The notes under the pieces were generated by a model. It made no database searches. It had not been told where the DNA came from and saw only the letters and a list, made by a program, of their open reading frames with translations. Of a DNA stretch of 64,000 bases, positions 18,888-27,881 are shown piece by piece (position 1 is the first letter of the stretch; each line of letters starts with the position of its first letter). The position numbers and the translations under genes are program-made. The DNA comes from Algorimicrobium sediminis (GTDB lineage Bacteria > Bacteroidota > Bacteroidia > Flavobacteriales > Flavobacteriaceae): NCBI RefSeq assembly GCF_042684585.1, contig NZ_JBHULS010000007.1, positions 1 through 64,000 on the forward strand, given 5' to 3'.

Positions 18888-19172
18888 ATGAAAAATAATT
18901 GGCCACTTTGGGAAGTATTCGTTAGAAGTAAAAACGGATTAGAACACCGTCATTTTGGGAGTTTGCATGCTGCCGATGCCGAAATGGCGCTGGAAAATGC
19001 ACGCGATGTTTACACCAGACGTAACGAAGGTGTTAGTATTTGGGTTGTGGAGTCTAAAAATATTACAGCATCCAATCCAGAGCACAGCGGCGAGCTTTTT
19101 GAACCAGCACAGGATAAGGTGTACCGCCATCCTACATTTTACGATTTACCGGACGAGGTAAAACACATGTAA
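18888..19172 (+). CDS. paaB: Phenylacetyl-CoA epoxidase subunit PaaB
   Basis: A 94-residue small subunit of the epoxidase complex, essentially the same length as E. coli PaaB (95). Family motifs WPLWEVFVRSKNGLEHRHFG at the N terminus and YRHPTFYDLPDEVKHM at the C terminus are clear. PaaB is needed for activity and is thought to help bring PaaE to the PaaAC core. It lies between paaA and paaC, but the following gap to paaC is unusually long (257 bases) and holds two inverted repeats. Confidence 0.96.
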   Translation: MKNNWPLWEVFVRSKNGLEHRHFGSLHAADAEMALENARDVYTRRNEGVSIWVVESKNITASNPEHSGELFEPAQDKVYRHPTFYDLPDEVKHM

Positions 19173-19251
19173 CGCATCAAAATTTTCTAAAGCCAGTGTG
19201 TTTTAGGCTCTGTAAAATGGGCTAATATTGGTTTTTGTTGGCTGGCTTGCG

Positions 19252-19282
19252 GCTAAAATTGGTTTGCAGTCTTGATTTTAGC
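19252..19282. repeat. Inverted repeat in the paaB-paaC gap (first)
   Basis: Arms GCTAAAAT (19252-19259) and ATTTTAGC (19275-19282) with a 15-base loop. No T run follows, so it is not a classic terminator. It could be a processing or attenuation hairpin. Confidence 0.45.
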
Positions 19283-19358
19283 GTTGTACCCAGTATTAAG
19301 CCAAATAAAATAGTATGCTAACTCGTAGGCTGTTTGGTGCTATTAACAGCTTTAAAGG

Positions 19359-19381
19359 TACTTGATTTAAAATATCAAGTA
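19359..19381. repeat. Inverted repeat in the paaB-paaC gap (second)
   Basis: Perfect 8-base arms TACTTGAT (19359-19366) and ATCAAGTA (19374-19381) around TTAAAAT, 49 bases before the paaC start. It could be an operator or an mRNA stabilising hairpin. Confidence 0.45.
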
Positions 19382-19429
19382 TCGGGTGCCGTTGTAAATC
19401 CTATTTATTTCAAATTTAAACGTAACAAC

Positions 19430-20182
19430 ATGAAAGATAATTTATATTCATACATTCTGGGCATTGCAGACAATTCGTTAATTCTTGGTCAACGAATGGG
19501 CGCTCTAACGGGACACGGACCCAGTTTGGAAATAGACATTGCCTGTACCAACATTTCTTTAGATTTGTTTGGCCAAGTGCGCAGCTATTACCAATATGCC
19601 GCCAAAATTGCCGCCGATGGGCGCACAGAGGACGATATAGCCATGCTACGCCAAGAGCGAGAATACTTAAACGTGTTGTTGGTAGAGCAACCAGACACCG
19701 ATTTTGCCTATACCATGGCCCGTCAATTTTTGTTTGATGTGTATCACTTCCTATTTTTAACCGAATTACAAAAAAGTACCGATTTAACCCTGGCAGCCAT
19801 TGCAAAAAAATCGATTAAAGAGGTAAGTTATCATAAACGTTTTTCATCGGATTGGATTAAACGTATGGGCGATGGGACACCTGAAAGTCACCAACGCATG
19901 CAAACGGCTATTAACGATTTGTGGACTTATACCGATGAGTTGTTTCATCAAACCGAAGCAGACAAGGCAATGGTAGTAGAAGGTGTAGGTGTGGATGTTT
20001 CCAAATTAAAAGAGGCCTACTACAACCAAATTTCTGAAACCTTAGAAACGGCTACACTACAAGTACCAGAATCTAAATACTTTCAAAAAGGTGGAAAACA
20101 AGGTATTCATACCGAGCATATGGGATATATTTTGGCTGAATTGCAGTACATGCAACGGGCTTATCCAAATATGGAGTGGTAA
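19430..20182 (+). CDS. paaC: Phenylacetyl-CoA epoxidase structural subunit PaaC
   Basis: A 250-residue ferritin-like partner of PaaA, close to E. coli PaaC (248). Landmarks are LGIADNSLILGQRMGALTGH, then EQPDTDFAYTMARQFLFDVY and KEVSYHKRFSSDWIKRMGDG. The frame is open 32 codons upstream, but that part is gap-like sequence, and ATG 19430 begins the conserved MKDNLYSYILGIADNS. It binds the CoA substrate with PaaA and has no complete iron site in the family. The next gene, paaD, begins at or shortly after its end. Confidence 0.95.
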   Translation: MKDNLYSYILGIADNSLILGQRMGALTGHGPSLEIDIACTNISLDLFGQVRSYYQYAAKIAADGRTEDDIAMLRQEREYLNVLLVEQPDTDFAYTMARQFLFDVYHFLFLTELQKSTDLTLAAIAKKSIKEVSYHKRFSSDWIKRMGDGTPESHQRMQTAINDLWTYTDELFHQTEADKAMVVEGVGVDVSKLKEAYYNQISETLETATLQVPESKYFQKGGKQGIHTEHMGYILAELQYMQRAYPNMEW

Positions 20183-20259
20183 CAACCAATGCGCATAAAA
20201 CGGTATACGAACTTTTTAAACAAGCAGTATTAAAACCCACGAACGATATTTTAGAACTT

Positions 20260-20760
20260 ATGGCAGCAACAAAACAACGCATCCATCCAACGTTAATTCC
20301 TATTCTAGAAAGCGTATCCGACCCCGAAATACCCGTGCTATCTATTATGGATATGGGTGTTGTCCGAAGCGCCTGTTTGGAAGACGACTTGGTAAAAATT
20401 GAAATTACACCTACCTACAGTGGTTGCCCTGCAATGGATGTTATTGGCGACGACATTAAAGCTGCTTTCAAAAAAGCAGGATATACTGCTCATGTAGATT
20501 TAATTTTAGCACCTGCTTGGACCACCGATTGGATTACACCCCGAGGTCGTAAGGCTCTAGAAGATTACGGTATAGCCGCACCCTTAAATGAGGAGGCAGA
20601 TAAAGATGTTCTACTGCACGGCAAACGCTTGGTTACCTGCCCGCAATGTGGTTCTAAAAACACCAAAATGGTTAGTCAGTTTGGGTCTACAGCCTGTAAA
20701 GCACAATTCCAATGCGACGACTGCCAAGAACCTTTCGATTATTTTAAATGTTTAAAATAA
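20260..20760 (+). CDS. paaD: PaaD, iron-sulfur assembly factor for the epoxidase
   Basis: A 166-residue protein with an N-terminal MIP18/DUF59 domain (VSDPEIPVLSIMDMGVVRS, TYSGCPAMDVIGDDI) and a C-terminal zinc-ribbon-like domain with two CxxC pairs (CPQCG, then CDDC). E. coli PaaD is about 165 residues. A GTG at 20176, overlapping the paaC stop, would add 28 residues; the ATG at 20260 matches family length and is preferred. It probably matures the Fe-S or di-iron sites of the PaaABCE complex. A terminator follows. Confidence 0.92.
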   Translation: MAATKQRIHPTLIPILESVSDPEIPVLSIMDMGVVRSACLEDDLVKIEITPTYSGCPAMDVIGDDIKAAFKKAGYTAHVDLILAPAWTTDWITPRGRKALEDYGIAAPLNEEADKDVLLHGKRLVTCPQCGSKNTKMVSQFGSTACKAQFQCDDCQEPFDYFKCLK

Positions 20761-20776
20761 CACAAACACGATTATA

Positions 20777-20818
20777 AAAAAGACCATGCCTAAAAATATT
20801 ACAAGGTTTGGTCTTTTT
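20777..20818 (+). terminator. Terminator between paaD and paaG
   Basis: Stem AAAAAGACCA (20777-20786) with TGGTCTTTTT (20809-20818), extendable inward with one mismatch and a G-T pair, ending in a T run. It suggests that paaE-A-B-C-D form one unit and that paaG onward has a separate start or read-through. Confidence 0.75.
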
Positions 20819-20871
20819 ATTTAAACGACTTGTAAATTAGCAAACCAAACCAACAAAGAAACCATTTAATA

Positions 20872-21657
20872 ATGAGCAACCCATCTATACTTTTAAATAT
20901 TGAAAATAATATAGCCACCATTACGCTTAACAGGCCCGAGGTGTTTAATAGTTTTAACCGGGACATGGCGCTGCTTCTCCAAAAAACGCTGGATGACTGC
21001 GAACAGGACAAAACCGTAAGAGCCATTGTCCTTACTGGAACCGGAAAAGCATTTTGTGCCGGACAGGATTTAAAAGAAGTAACCAACCCTGAACACAATC
21101 CAGGCTTCAAGAAAATATTAGAGGAACATTACAATCCCATCATTACCCGTATTCGGAACATACAAAAGCCTATAATTGGTGCTGTTAATGGGGTAGCAGC
21201 CGGTGCTGGTGCTAACATAGCATTGGCCTGCGATGTGGTTGTAGCGCATGAAAAAGTGAGCTTTATACAAGCTTTTAGTTTAATTGGTCTTATACCAGAT
21301 AGCGCTGGTACATTTTTTTTACCACGCTTGGTAGGTTTCCAAAAAGCATCGGCTTTAGCCATGTTGGGCGATAAGGTGGGTGCAATCCAGGCGGAGCATA
21401 TGGGTATGATATATAAGGTGCTACCACAGGATACTTTTACCGATGAGGTACAACAGTTAGCTGTAAAGTTGGCGCAAATGCCAACCAAGGCACTTGGTTT
21501 AATTAAAAAAAGCCTAAACGCATCGCTTACCAACAACCTAGAACAACAATTAGCTTTGGAAGCTAAATACCAGATAGAGGCGGCTAACACTGCGGATTAT
21601 AAAGAAGGGGTAACCGCCTTTGTAGAAAAACGAACGCCGAAATTTAAAGGGCACTAA
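20872..21657 (+). CDS. paaG: 2-(1,2-epoxy-1,2-dihydrophenyl)acetyl-CoA isomerase PaaG
   Basis: A 261-residue crotonase, the same length as E. coli PaaG (262). It turns the epoxide into oxepin-CoA and also shifts a double bond in the later pathway. Visible motifs: AFCAGQDLKEV (oxyanion-hole loop, about 60-70), GVAAGAGANIALACD (second loop) and LIPDSAGTFFLPRL with Asp143 at the place of the catalytic Asp of PaaG. The lack of the two hydratase Glu residues supports isomerase rather than hydratase. It follows the paaD terminator. Confidence 0.93.
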   Translation: MSNPSILLNIENNIATITLNRPEVFNSFNRDMALLLQKTLDDCEQDKTVRAIVLTGTGKAFCAGQDLKEVTNPEHNPGFKKILEEHYNPIITRIRNIQKPIIGAVNGVAAGAGANIALACDVVVAHEKVSFIQAFSLIGLIPDSAGTFFLPRLVGFQKASALAMLGDKVGAIQAEHMGMIYKVLPQDTFTDEVQQLAVKLAQMPTKALGLIKKSLNASLTNNLEQQLALEAKYQIEAANTADYKEGVTAFVEKRTPKFKGH

Positions 21658-21701
21658 CCTATAAAAATTGAGCAAATTGGGTGGAAAAAAAAGATGTGTA
21701 G

Positions 21702-21751
21702 CGTTTTCTAAACCGGCATGGTAACATACGTTTCCCAGTGTTTAGAAAACG
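21702..21751. repeat. 12-base-arm inverted repeat between paaG and paaH
   Basis: Arms CGTTTTCTAAAC (21702-21713) and GTTTAGAAAACG (21740-21751) pair perfectly across a 26-base spacer. It lies 45-94 bases after the paaG stop and more than 120 bases before the paaH start. No T run follows, so it may be an RNA-stability hairpin or a protein site. Confidence 0.6.
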
Positions 21752-21874
21752 TTAAACCAAAATCAATACATTTTAAACTGCTGCAAATAATTTAAGTAGA
21801 AACAACCAGTGCTTGCATTGCCTAGCAAGTTCAGAATAAAAAGAGACCGTAACAATACAAAGAGTTTTAAAAAT

Positions 21875-23092
21875 ATGAGTGAAACTAATCACACAAAACC
21901 AACTAATAAACCAAATCAAATTCATGTTGTTGGTATTATAGGGGCAGGCACTATGGGAAGTGGTATTGCCCAAGTAGCAGCCACAGCCGGATGTCAAGTT
22001 AATATTTTCGACACCAATCAAGCTGCTTTAGACAAAGCTAAAACGGCTTTAGAGAAAATATTAGCACGTTTAGTTGTTAAACAACGTATAGATGCAACAG
22101 AAAAAAATAATATCCAAAATCGGATTAACTATGTAACTCAATTAAAAGATTTAGCCGATTCAAATGTAATTATCGAGGCCATAGTAGAAAATTTAGAGGT
22201 TAAAAAATCGGTGTTTACAGAATTGGAATCCTATGTATCCGAATCTTGTATTATAGCCACAAACACCTCAAGTTTGTCTGTGGCATCCATAGCCGCTTCC
22301 TTACAACAGCCAAAACGTTGCGTTGGGATTCATTTTTTTAACCCGGCACCACTAATGAAGTTAGTGGAGGTTATTCCGGCTATTCAAACATCTTACGAAA
22401 CGCTGGAGCTAACCATCGATACAATTTCTAGTTGGAACAAAACCGTTGCGGTTGCCAAAGATACACCAGGTTTTATTGTAAACCGAGTGGCTAGGCCGTT
22501 TTATGGCGAAGCCTTGCGTATTTACGAAGAAGGGATAGCCGACTTTTTTACAATCGACTCGGCCATGAAAACCATTGGTGGTTTTAAAATGGGGCCTTTT
22601 GAGCTTATGGATTTTATTGGTAACGATGTTAACTATACCGTTACCGAAACCGTATTTAATGCCTTTTACTTCGATCCACGTTACAAGCCTTCGTTTACCC
22701 AAAAGCGTTTTTCAGAAGCTGGTTACCTGGGTAGAAAATCGGGTATTGGTTTTTATGAATACGATAATAACGGCAAAATGGTATTGCCGGAAGAAACCCA
22801 AAAACCTGCCAATACAGAACAAATGCAAAGTATTTGTAACCGTATTTTAGTAATGCTTATTAATGAGGCTGCTGATGCCTTATTTTTAAATATTGCATCG
22901 GCTACGGATATTGATAATGCTATGACTAAAGGTGTAAACTACCCGAAAGGTTTATTGGCTTGGGCAGATGATAAAGGCATCGATTGGTGCGTAACTGAAA
23001 TGGATGCGCTCTACAATACCTATCGGGAAGACCGCTACCGCTGTAGTCCGCTGTTACGCCAAATGCAAACCGAGCAAACAACCTTTTTTTAA
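21875..23092 (+). CDS. paaH: 3-hydroxyadipyl-CoA dehydrogenase PaaH
   Basis: A 405-residue NAD-dependent 3-hydroxyacyl-CoA dehydrogenase. The Rossmann motif GIIGAGTMGSGIAQVAA is near residue 20. The catalytic His is in GIHFFNPAPLMKLVEV, and two C-terminal 3HCDH domains follow (TPGFIVNRVARPFYGEALR, then INEAADALF with NYPKGLLAW). ATG 21875 is chosen over the open frame at 21809 because the extra 22 residues look like gap sequence. Shorter than E. coli PaaH (475) but complete in domains. It forms 3-oxoadipyl-CoA, the substrate of PaaJ. Confidence 0.93.
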   Translation: MSETNHTKPTNKPNQIHVVGIIGAGTMGSGIAQVAATAGCQVNIFDTNQAALDKAKTALEKILARLVVKQRIDATEKNNIQNRINYVTQLKDLADSNVIIEAIVENLEVKKSVFTELESYVSESCIIATNTSSLSVASIAASLQQPKRCVGIHFFNPAPLMKLVEVIPAIQTSYETLELTIDTISSWNKTVAVAKDTPGFIVNRVARPFYGEALRIYEEGIADFFTIDSAMKTIGGFKMGPFELMDFIGNDVNYTVTETVFNAFYFDPRYKPSFTQKRFSEAGYLGRKSGIGFYEYDNNGKMVLPEETQKPANTEQMQSICNRILVMLINEAADALFLNIASATDIDNAMTKGVNYPKGLLAWADDKGIDWCVTEMDALYNTYREDRYRCSPLLRQMQTEQTTFF

Positions 23093-23209
23093 CGAAAACA
23101 GAATTTAGTAAGACTTAAAAAAAAACAGGCTGATAACGGTATGCATGGAATAGAAATAATGCAAAACGGCCATGTTATATAACCTGATTTAATAGATTGA
23201 CACAAACCC

Positions 23210-23614
23210 ATGGACGGAGAAAAAATACCGCATAATATGTTGCGTTTGGATGCTTACAGCCAGTGGCTGGGCATAGAAATTTTAGACTGCCAAGTAGGCC
23301 GGGTAAAGTTGGGCATGACTATTAGAAAAGAGATGCTTAATAGTATGAATAAGGCCCATGGTGGTATTAGTTATGCACTAGCCGATACTGCCTTTGGTTT
23401 TGCGGCCAACACCCATGGAAAATACGCCGTATCTATTGAAACGAGTATAAACCATATAGAAGCTTTAAACGAAGGTGATTATATTATAGCCGAATCGGTA
23501 ATAGAAAGCGTAAAAAACAAGCTTGGTTTTAATATAATTGAAGTAAAACGCGCAGACCAACTAGTAGCCCTTTTTAAAGGCGTGGTTTACCGAACTGGGA
23601 AAGAGTGGACTTAA
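23210..23614 (+). CDS. paaI: Hotdog-fold thioesterase PaaI
   Basis: A 134-residue thioesterase that hydrolyses ring-hydroxylated phenylacetyl-CoA, freeing CoA trapped in dead-end products. The hotdog motif MNKAHGGISYALADTAFGFA contains HGG (50-52) and catalytic Asp59, corresponding to Asp61 of E. coli PaaI. Length is normal (about 135-140). It lies 117 bases after paaH and is followed by the second structured repeat before paaJ. Confidence 0.93.
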   Translation: MDGEKIPHNMLRLDAYSQWLGIEILDCQVGRVKLGMTIRKEMLNSMNKAHGGISYALADTAFGFAANTHGKYAVSIETSINHIEALNEGDYIIAESVIESVKNKLGFNIIEVKRADQLVALFKGVVYRTGKEWT

Positions 23615-23694
23615 AACAGACTGTTTACGAAGGATTTTTAATAAGTAAAAAGACTTTCTTAAATTTGATAAATTTTAAAAACAGGTAAAAGCCT

Positions 23695-23842
23695 GCATTA
23701 GGGATTGCAGTGGCATCCTTTTTTACAAGCTACTACTAATTAGTTTGGTTGAAAATTTAAAATAAATGACAAAGTGGATTGAAAAGAAGCCACTAAACAT
23801 GTAAAAAAGATATAACGGAAAGCCCGACCTTTAGGGAATGCC
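23695..23842 (+). repeat. Structured intergenic repeat, copy 2 (paaI-paaJ gap)
   Basis: Starts GCATTAGGGATTG and ends AATGCC. The closing pair differs from the other copies (GCGTT/AACGC) by matched changes on both sides. Internal arms CTTTTTTAC (23718-23726) and GTAAAAAAG (23801-23809) enclose a smaller AGTGG/CCACT hairpin. It shares GGAAAGCCCGACC with copy 4. It is the longest copy, at 148 bases. Confidence 0.8.
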
Positions 23843-23885
23843 AAAAAAACAACATTAAAAGACACCCAAATTTGGGGTATTACAA

Positions 23886-25097
23886 ATGAAAGACGCATAT
23901 ATTATAGATGGTATTAGAACACCAATAGGAAGTTATCAAGGTACTTTATCTGCAGTCCGCACGGACGATTTGGCAGCATTGGTTATAGCCGAACTGGTAA
24001 AACGAAATCCAAACATTCCAGCAAGTGCCTACGACGATGTTATTTTAGGCTGTGCCAATCAAGCAGGCGAAGATAACCGAAATGTGGCGCGTATGGCTTT
24101 GCTGTTAGCAGGCTTACCAGTAACCGTTCCTGGCGAAACTGTAAACAGATTGTGCAGTTCTGGCTTATCGGCAATTATTCATGCTAACCGCGCCATTAAG
24201 GCTGGCGATGGCGATATTTTTATTTCTGGTGGTGTAGAAAACATGACCCGCGGGCCTTATGTAATAGCCAAACCTTCTAAAGGTTTTGGTACAGATGCCA
24301 AAATGTACGATTCTAGCTTTGGTTGGCGCTTTGTTAATCCAAAAATGCACAAACTTTATGGCACGGATGGCATGGGGCAAACAGCTGAAAATTTGGTAGA
24401 TATGTATCAAATTTCTCGGGAAGACCAAGATAAATTTGCCTACTGGAGCCAGATGAAAGCTGCTAAAGCTCAAAAAAATGGCCGATTAGCAAAAGAAATT
24501 ATGACCGTTGAAATTCCACAGCGAAAAAAAGAGCCTATTCTGTTTGCTACAGACGAATTTGTAAAACCACAAACAACCTTGGCTGTTTTAGGAAAGTTAC
24601 GAGGTGCTTTTAAGCCGGAAGGTGGTAGCGTAACCGCCGGAAATTCTTCTGGTTTAAACGACGGTGCTGCCGCTACAATTATAGCTTCGGATGCAGCTGT
24701 AAAAAAATACCAACTTAAGCCGTTAGCACGCATTGTAAGTTCGGCGGTTGTTGGTGTAGCGCCACGTATAATGGGAATTGGTCCTGTAGAAGCAGCTAAT
24801 AAAGCCTTGGAAAAGGCCGGTTTAACGCTGGCGGACATGGATGTTATTGAGCTTAATGAGGCCTTTGCAGCACAGGCTTTGGCCTGCACGCGAGCTTGGG
24901 GCTTGGCCGACAACGATCCGCGTTTAAATCCTAACGGAGGTTCCATTGCTATTGGGCACCCCTTGGGCGTAACAGGAACCAGAATTGCCTATTCGGCGGC
25001 GTTACAGCTTAAAGAAACTGGAAAACGATATGCCTTAATAACTATGTGTATTGGGGTAGGACAGGGTTATGCGGCTATAATTGAAAACGTAGCCTAA
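23886..25097 (+). CDS. paaJ: 3-oxoadipyl-CoA / 3-oxo-5,6-dehydrosuberyl-CoA thiolase PaaJ
   Basis: A 403-residue thiolase. The acyl-accepting Cys90 is in NRLCSSGLSAI, the conserved His is in GHPLGVTGTR and the second Cys is in MCIGVGQG. Length and the MKDAYIIDGIRTPIG start match PcaF/PaaJ. In the pathway it cleaves the C8 intermediate, then 3-oxoadipyl-CoA, to acetyl-CoA and succinyl-CoA. By sequence alone it could equally be called pcaF; the phenylacetate neighbourhood decides for paaJ. No other protocatechuate genes are present in the window. Confidence 0.93.
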   Translation: MKDAYIIDGIRTPIGSYQGTLSAVRTDDLAALVIAELVKRNPNIPASAYDDVILGCANQAGEDNRNVARMALLLAGLPVTVPGETVNRLCSSGLSAIIHANRAIKAGDGDIFISGGVENMTRGPYVIAKPSKGFGTDAKMYDSSFGWRFVNPKMHKLYGTDGMGQTAENLVDMYQISREDQDKFAYWSQMKAAKAQKNGRLAKEIMTVEIPQRKKEPILFATDEFVKPQTTLAVLGKLRGAFKPEGGSVTAGNSSGLNDGAAATIIASDAAVKKYQLKPLARIVSSAVVGVAPRIMGIGPVEAANKALEKAGLTLADMDVIELNEAFAAQALACTRAWGLADNDPRLNPNGGSIAIGHPLGVTGTRIAYSAALQLKETGKRYALITMCIGVGQGYAAIIENVA

Positions 25098-25298
25098 CAA
25101 ATTGCAGTTGGTTTTTGTTTTTTATAACAGCTTGTTAATGGGGCAAAACTAATTAGCAGTAAAGAAGCTAACAGCGTTTTAAAAAGTAACAATGAACAGA
25201 ATTAAGCCTTAAATAAGACAAAACAAAGCTTATACAACTTTTAAGATAAGATATAAATTACTAAACAAGCCTTCTCTTAAGGAAGCATGGCACTAAAG

Positions 25299-27800
25299 AT
25301 GAAAAAAATACAGAATTACGTAACAGGCAATTGGGTTGAAGGTACAGGCGAAGGCGTACCTATGTTTGATGCCGTTACTGGAGATATTGTGGCTTTGTCC
25401 GATACCGAAGGCCTAAATTTTGAAGAAATTCTTCATTACGGTCGGACGAAAGGTGGCGAGAAATTGCGAAAAATGACTTTTCAAGAACGCGGCAATATGC
25501 TTAAAAGCTTGGCGCTATATTTAACCAAACGAAAAAATCAGTTTTACGAATTAAGTTACCGCACCGGCGCTACAAAAATTGATAGTTGGATAGATATTGA
25601 AGGAGGCTTTGGAAATTTATTTGCAAATGCTTCGTTACGAAAATTATTTCCAAATCAATCATACCATGTGGAAGGTGATCCAATCGATTTGTCGCGTGGT
25701 GGTAGGTTTATGGCCCATCATATCATGGTCCCAAAACGAGGGGTTGCCGTGCATATAAATGCCTTTAATTTCCCGGTTTGGGGCATGCTGGAAAAATGTG
25801 CTAGCAACTGGATGGCTGGTGTGCCGGCAGTAGTAAAGCCAGCCACAAACACTTCTTTTTTAACAGAAGCTGTTGTGCGCGAAATTATTGCTTCGGGTAT
25901 TTTACCAGAGGGTGCTTTGCAGTTAATAACGGGTTCGGCTCGTACTATTTTGGATACCGTAGAATCGCAGGATGTGGTGACTTTTACCGGATCGGCAGCG
26001 ACTGGAAAAAAATTAAAAGCGCATAAACGTATTTTGGAGGAGTCTGTACCCTTTAATATGGAAGCAGATTCGCTAAATGCATCGGTATTAGGAGAAGATG
26101 CCGTGCCTGGTACCCCAGAATTCGACTTATTTATTAAAGAAGTGCGCAATGAAATGACCGTAAAATGTGGTCAGAAATGTACAGCCATTCGCCGTATAAT
26201 TGTTCCAGAAAACCTAGTAGAAGACGTACAAATAGCCTTAGGGAAGGCTCTGGATAAAATTACCATTGGCGACCCGCGGTTAAAAGAAGTACGTATGGGC
26301 GCTTTAGTAAGTAAAGATCAGGTTAATGAGGTTAAAGACTGTGTTCAGGAGTTAGCAAAAACAGCACAAATAGTGTACGGTAATTTAGATACCGTGGAAA
26401 CCATTGGTGCCGATGCCCAAAAAGGCGCTTTTTTAGCACCTATCTTGCTTCGCGAAGACCAGCCTTTTACCAATTTAGCGGTTCATGAAAAGGAAGCCTT
26501 TGGTCCAGTAAGCACCATAATGCCTTATAAAAATTTGGACGAAGCAATCACGCTGGCCCACATGGGTAAAGGTTCGTTAGTGTCTTCTATAGCAACTTAC
26601 AATAACAAAATAGCAACAGATTATGTGGTGCAAGCAGCCAGTCATCATGGTCGGATTTTGGTTATAAACCGCGATATGGCCAAGGAAAGTACAGGGCATG
26701 GCTCGCCACTCCCTAATTTGGTACACGGTGGTCCAGGACGTGCTGGTGGTGGCGAGGAAATGGGCGGTATGCGTGGCATAAAACACTACTTGCAACGCAC
26801 TGCTATACAAGGGTCGCCCACTACTTTAACCGAAATTACTGGTATTTATCAGCAAAATGCAGACTATAAGGAGGCAGAACAACACCCTTTTAAATACCAT
26901 TGGGAAGATATTCAGCCGGGTATGTCGTTAAAAACGCATAACCGGACTTTAACCGATACGGATATTATTAATTTTGCCAATGTAACCTGGGATCATTTCT
27001 ACGCGCACACCGATATTACCTCATTGGATGGCAGTATTTTTGAAAAACGAACCGCTCACGGTTATTTTATAATTTCGGCTGCGGCAGGTTTGTTCGTTTA
27101 CCCTAACAAAGGGCCTGTTGCTGCTAATTATGGTTTGGAAGAATGTCGTTTTTTACGCCCTTTATACCATAACGATACAATTTATGTACGCTTAACTTGT
27201 CAGCAAAAAATTGATCGCGATGTGGCCTCCGCCGAGCATCCAAGTGGTATTGTAAAATGGTATGTAGAAGTTTTTGATGCACTTACACACGAAAAAGTTG
27301 CCTTTGCAACCGTACTTACTATGGTGGAGAAAAAGCAAACGGTTTTTGAAGAGCTTACCACAGAAACAATTACTAAATACCTTAAAAAATTAACACCAGA
27401 TACAAAACCACAATGGGGTATAATGACACCGCAGCACATGGTTGAACATTTGGAGTTTACCTATAAAATAGCGGCGGGCGACATTCAAGATTTTGAAATA
27501 GCCACACCCGAAAAAATATTAGAAAAAGTTCACAACAGCTTATACAATTACGAGAAGTTTCCAAAAGGTACCAATTTTCCGTTGTTGGAAACAAATACTC
27601 TAGCGCCATTACAACACCCAGATTTAGAAACAGCTATTACTAAATTAATAGAACAGCGCGACAAGTATCTGTTGTATTTTGAACAACATCCAGAAGCTGT
27701 TTTAAAAAATATTGTGTTTGGCCATTTAAACAAATACGAATGGTATTTGTTGGAGCGTAAACATTTAAACCATCATTTTGAACAGTTTAAGCTGCTGTAA
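25299..27800 (+). CDS. paaZ: Oxepin-CoA hydrolase / semialdehyde dehydrogenase PaaZ with extra DinB-like domain
   Basis: An 833-residue bifunctional ring-opening enzyme; E. coli PaaZ has 681. The ALDH domain spans about 1-510, with Glu255 (MEADSLN) and Cys294 (CGQKC) corresponding to E. coli Glu256 and Cys295. The MaoC-type hydratase spans about 536-676, with the WDHFYAHTD motif. Past the usual end there are ~150 more residues (about 686-833) resembling the DinB/DUF1569 four-helix fold: MTPQHMVEHL with His713 and His717, and RKHLNHHFEQF with His822, His825 and His826, possible metal ligands. ATG 25299 aligns with the E. coli start; ATG 25287 would add four residues. Confidence 0.93.
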   Translation: MKKIQNYVTGNWVEGTGEGVPMFDAVTGDIVALSDTEGLNFEEILHYGRTKGGEKLRKMTFQERGNMLKSLALYLTKRKNQFYELSYRTGATKIDSWIDIEGGFGNLFANASLRKLFPNQSYHVEGDPIDLSRGGRFMAHHIMVPKRGVAVHINAFNFPVWGMLEKCASNWMAGVPAVVKPATNTSFLTEAVVREIIASGILPEGALQLITGSARTILDTVESQDVVTFTGSAATGKKLKAHKRILEESVPFNMEADSLNASVLGEDAVPGTPEFDLFIKEVRNEMTVKCGQKCTAIRRIIVPENLVEDVQIALGKALDKITIGDPRLKEVRMGALVSKDQVNEVKDCVQELAKTAQIVYGNLDTVETIGADAQKGAFLAPILLREDQPFTNLAVHEKEAFGPVSTIMPYKNLDEAITLAHMGKGSLVSSIATYNNKIATDYVVQAASHHGRILVINRDMAKESTGHGSPLPNLVHGGPGRAGGGEEMGGMRGIKHYLQRTAIQGSPTTLTEITGIYQQNADYKEAEQHPFKYHWEDIQPGMSLKTHNRTLTDTDIINFANVTWDHFYAHTDITSLDGSIFEKRTAHGYFIISAAAGLFVYPNKGPVAANYGLEECRFLRPLYHNDTIYVRLTCQQKIDRDVASAEHPSGIVKWYVEVFDALTHEKVAFATVLTMVEKKQTVFEELTTETITKYLKKLTPDTKPQWGIMTPQHMVEHLEFTYKIAAGDIQDFEIATPEKILEKVHNSLYNYEKFPKGTNFPLLETNTLAPLQHPDLETAITKLIEQRDKYLLYFEQHPEAVLKNIVFGHLNKYEWYLLERKHLNHHFEQFKLL

Positions 27801-27881
27801 ACATCAAGTTTTTATTAAACAGTAACCATTAAATTAACCGTATAATTAAAACCCTTTTTTAGGGAAAGCATAAAATTACAA

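Noticed and set aside
23615..23885. Possible small RNA or riboswitch in the paaI-paaJ gap
   Set aside because: The structure is explained by copy 2 of the intergenic repeat; no known riboswitch motif is recognised.
24470..24946. 158-codon open frame antisense to paaJ
   Set aside because: Lies wholly within the conserved thiolase gene, with low-complexity Ala/Ser-rich translation and no family motif.
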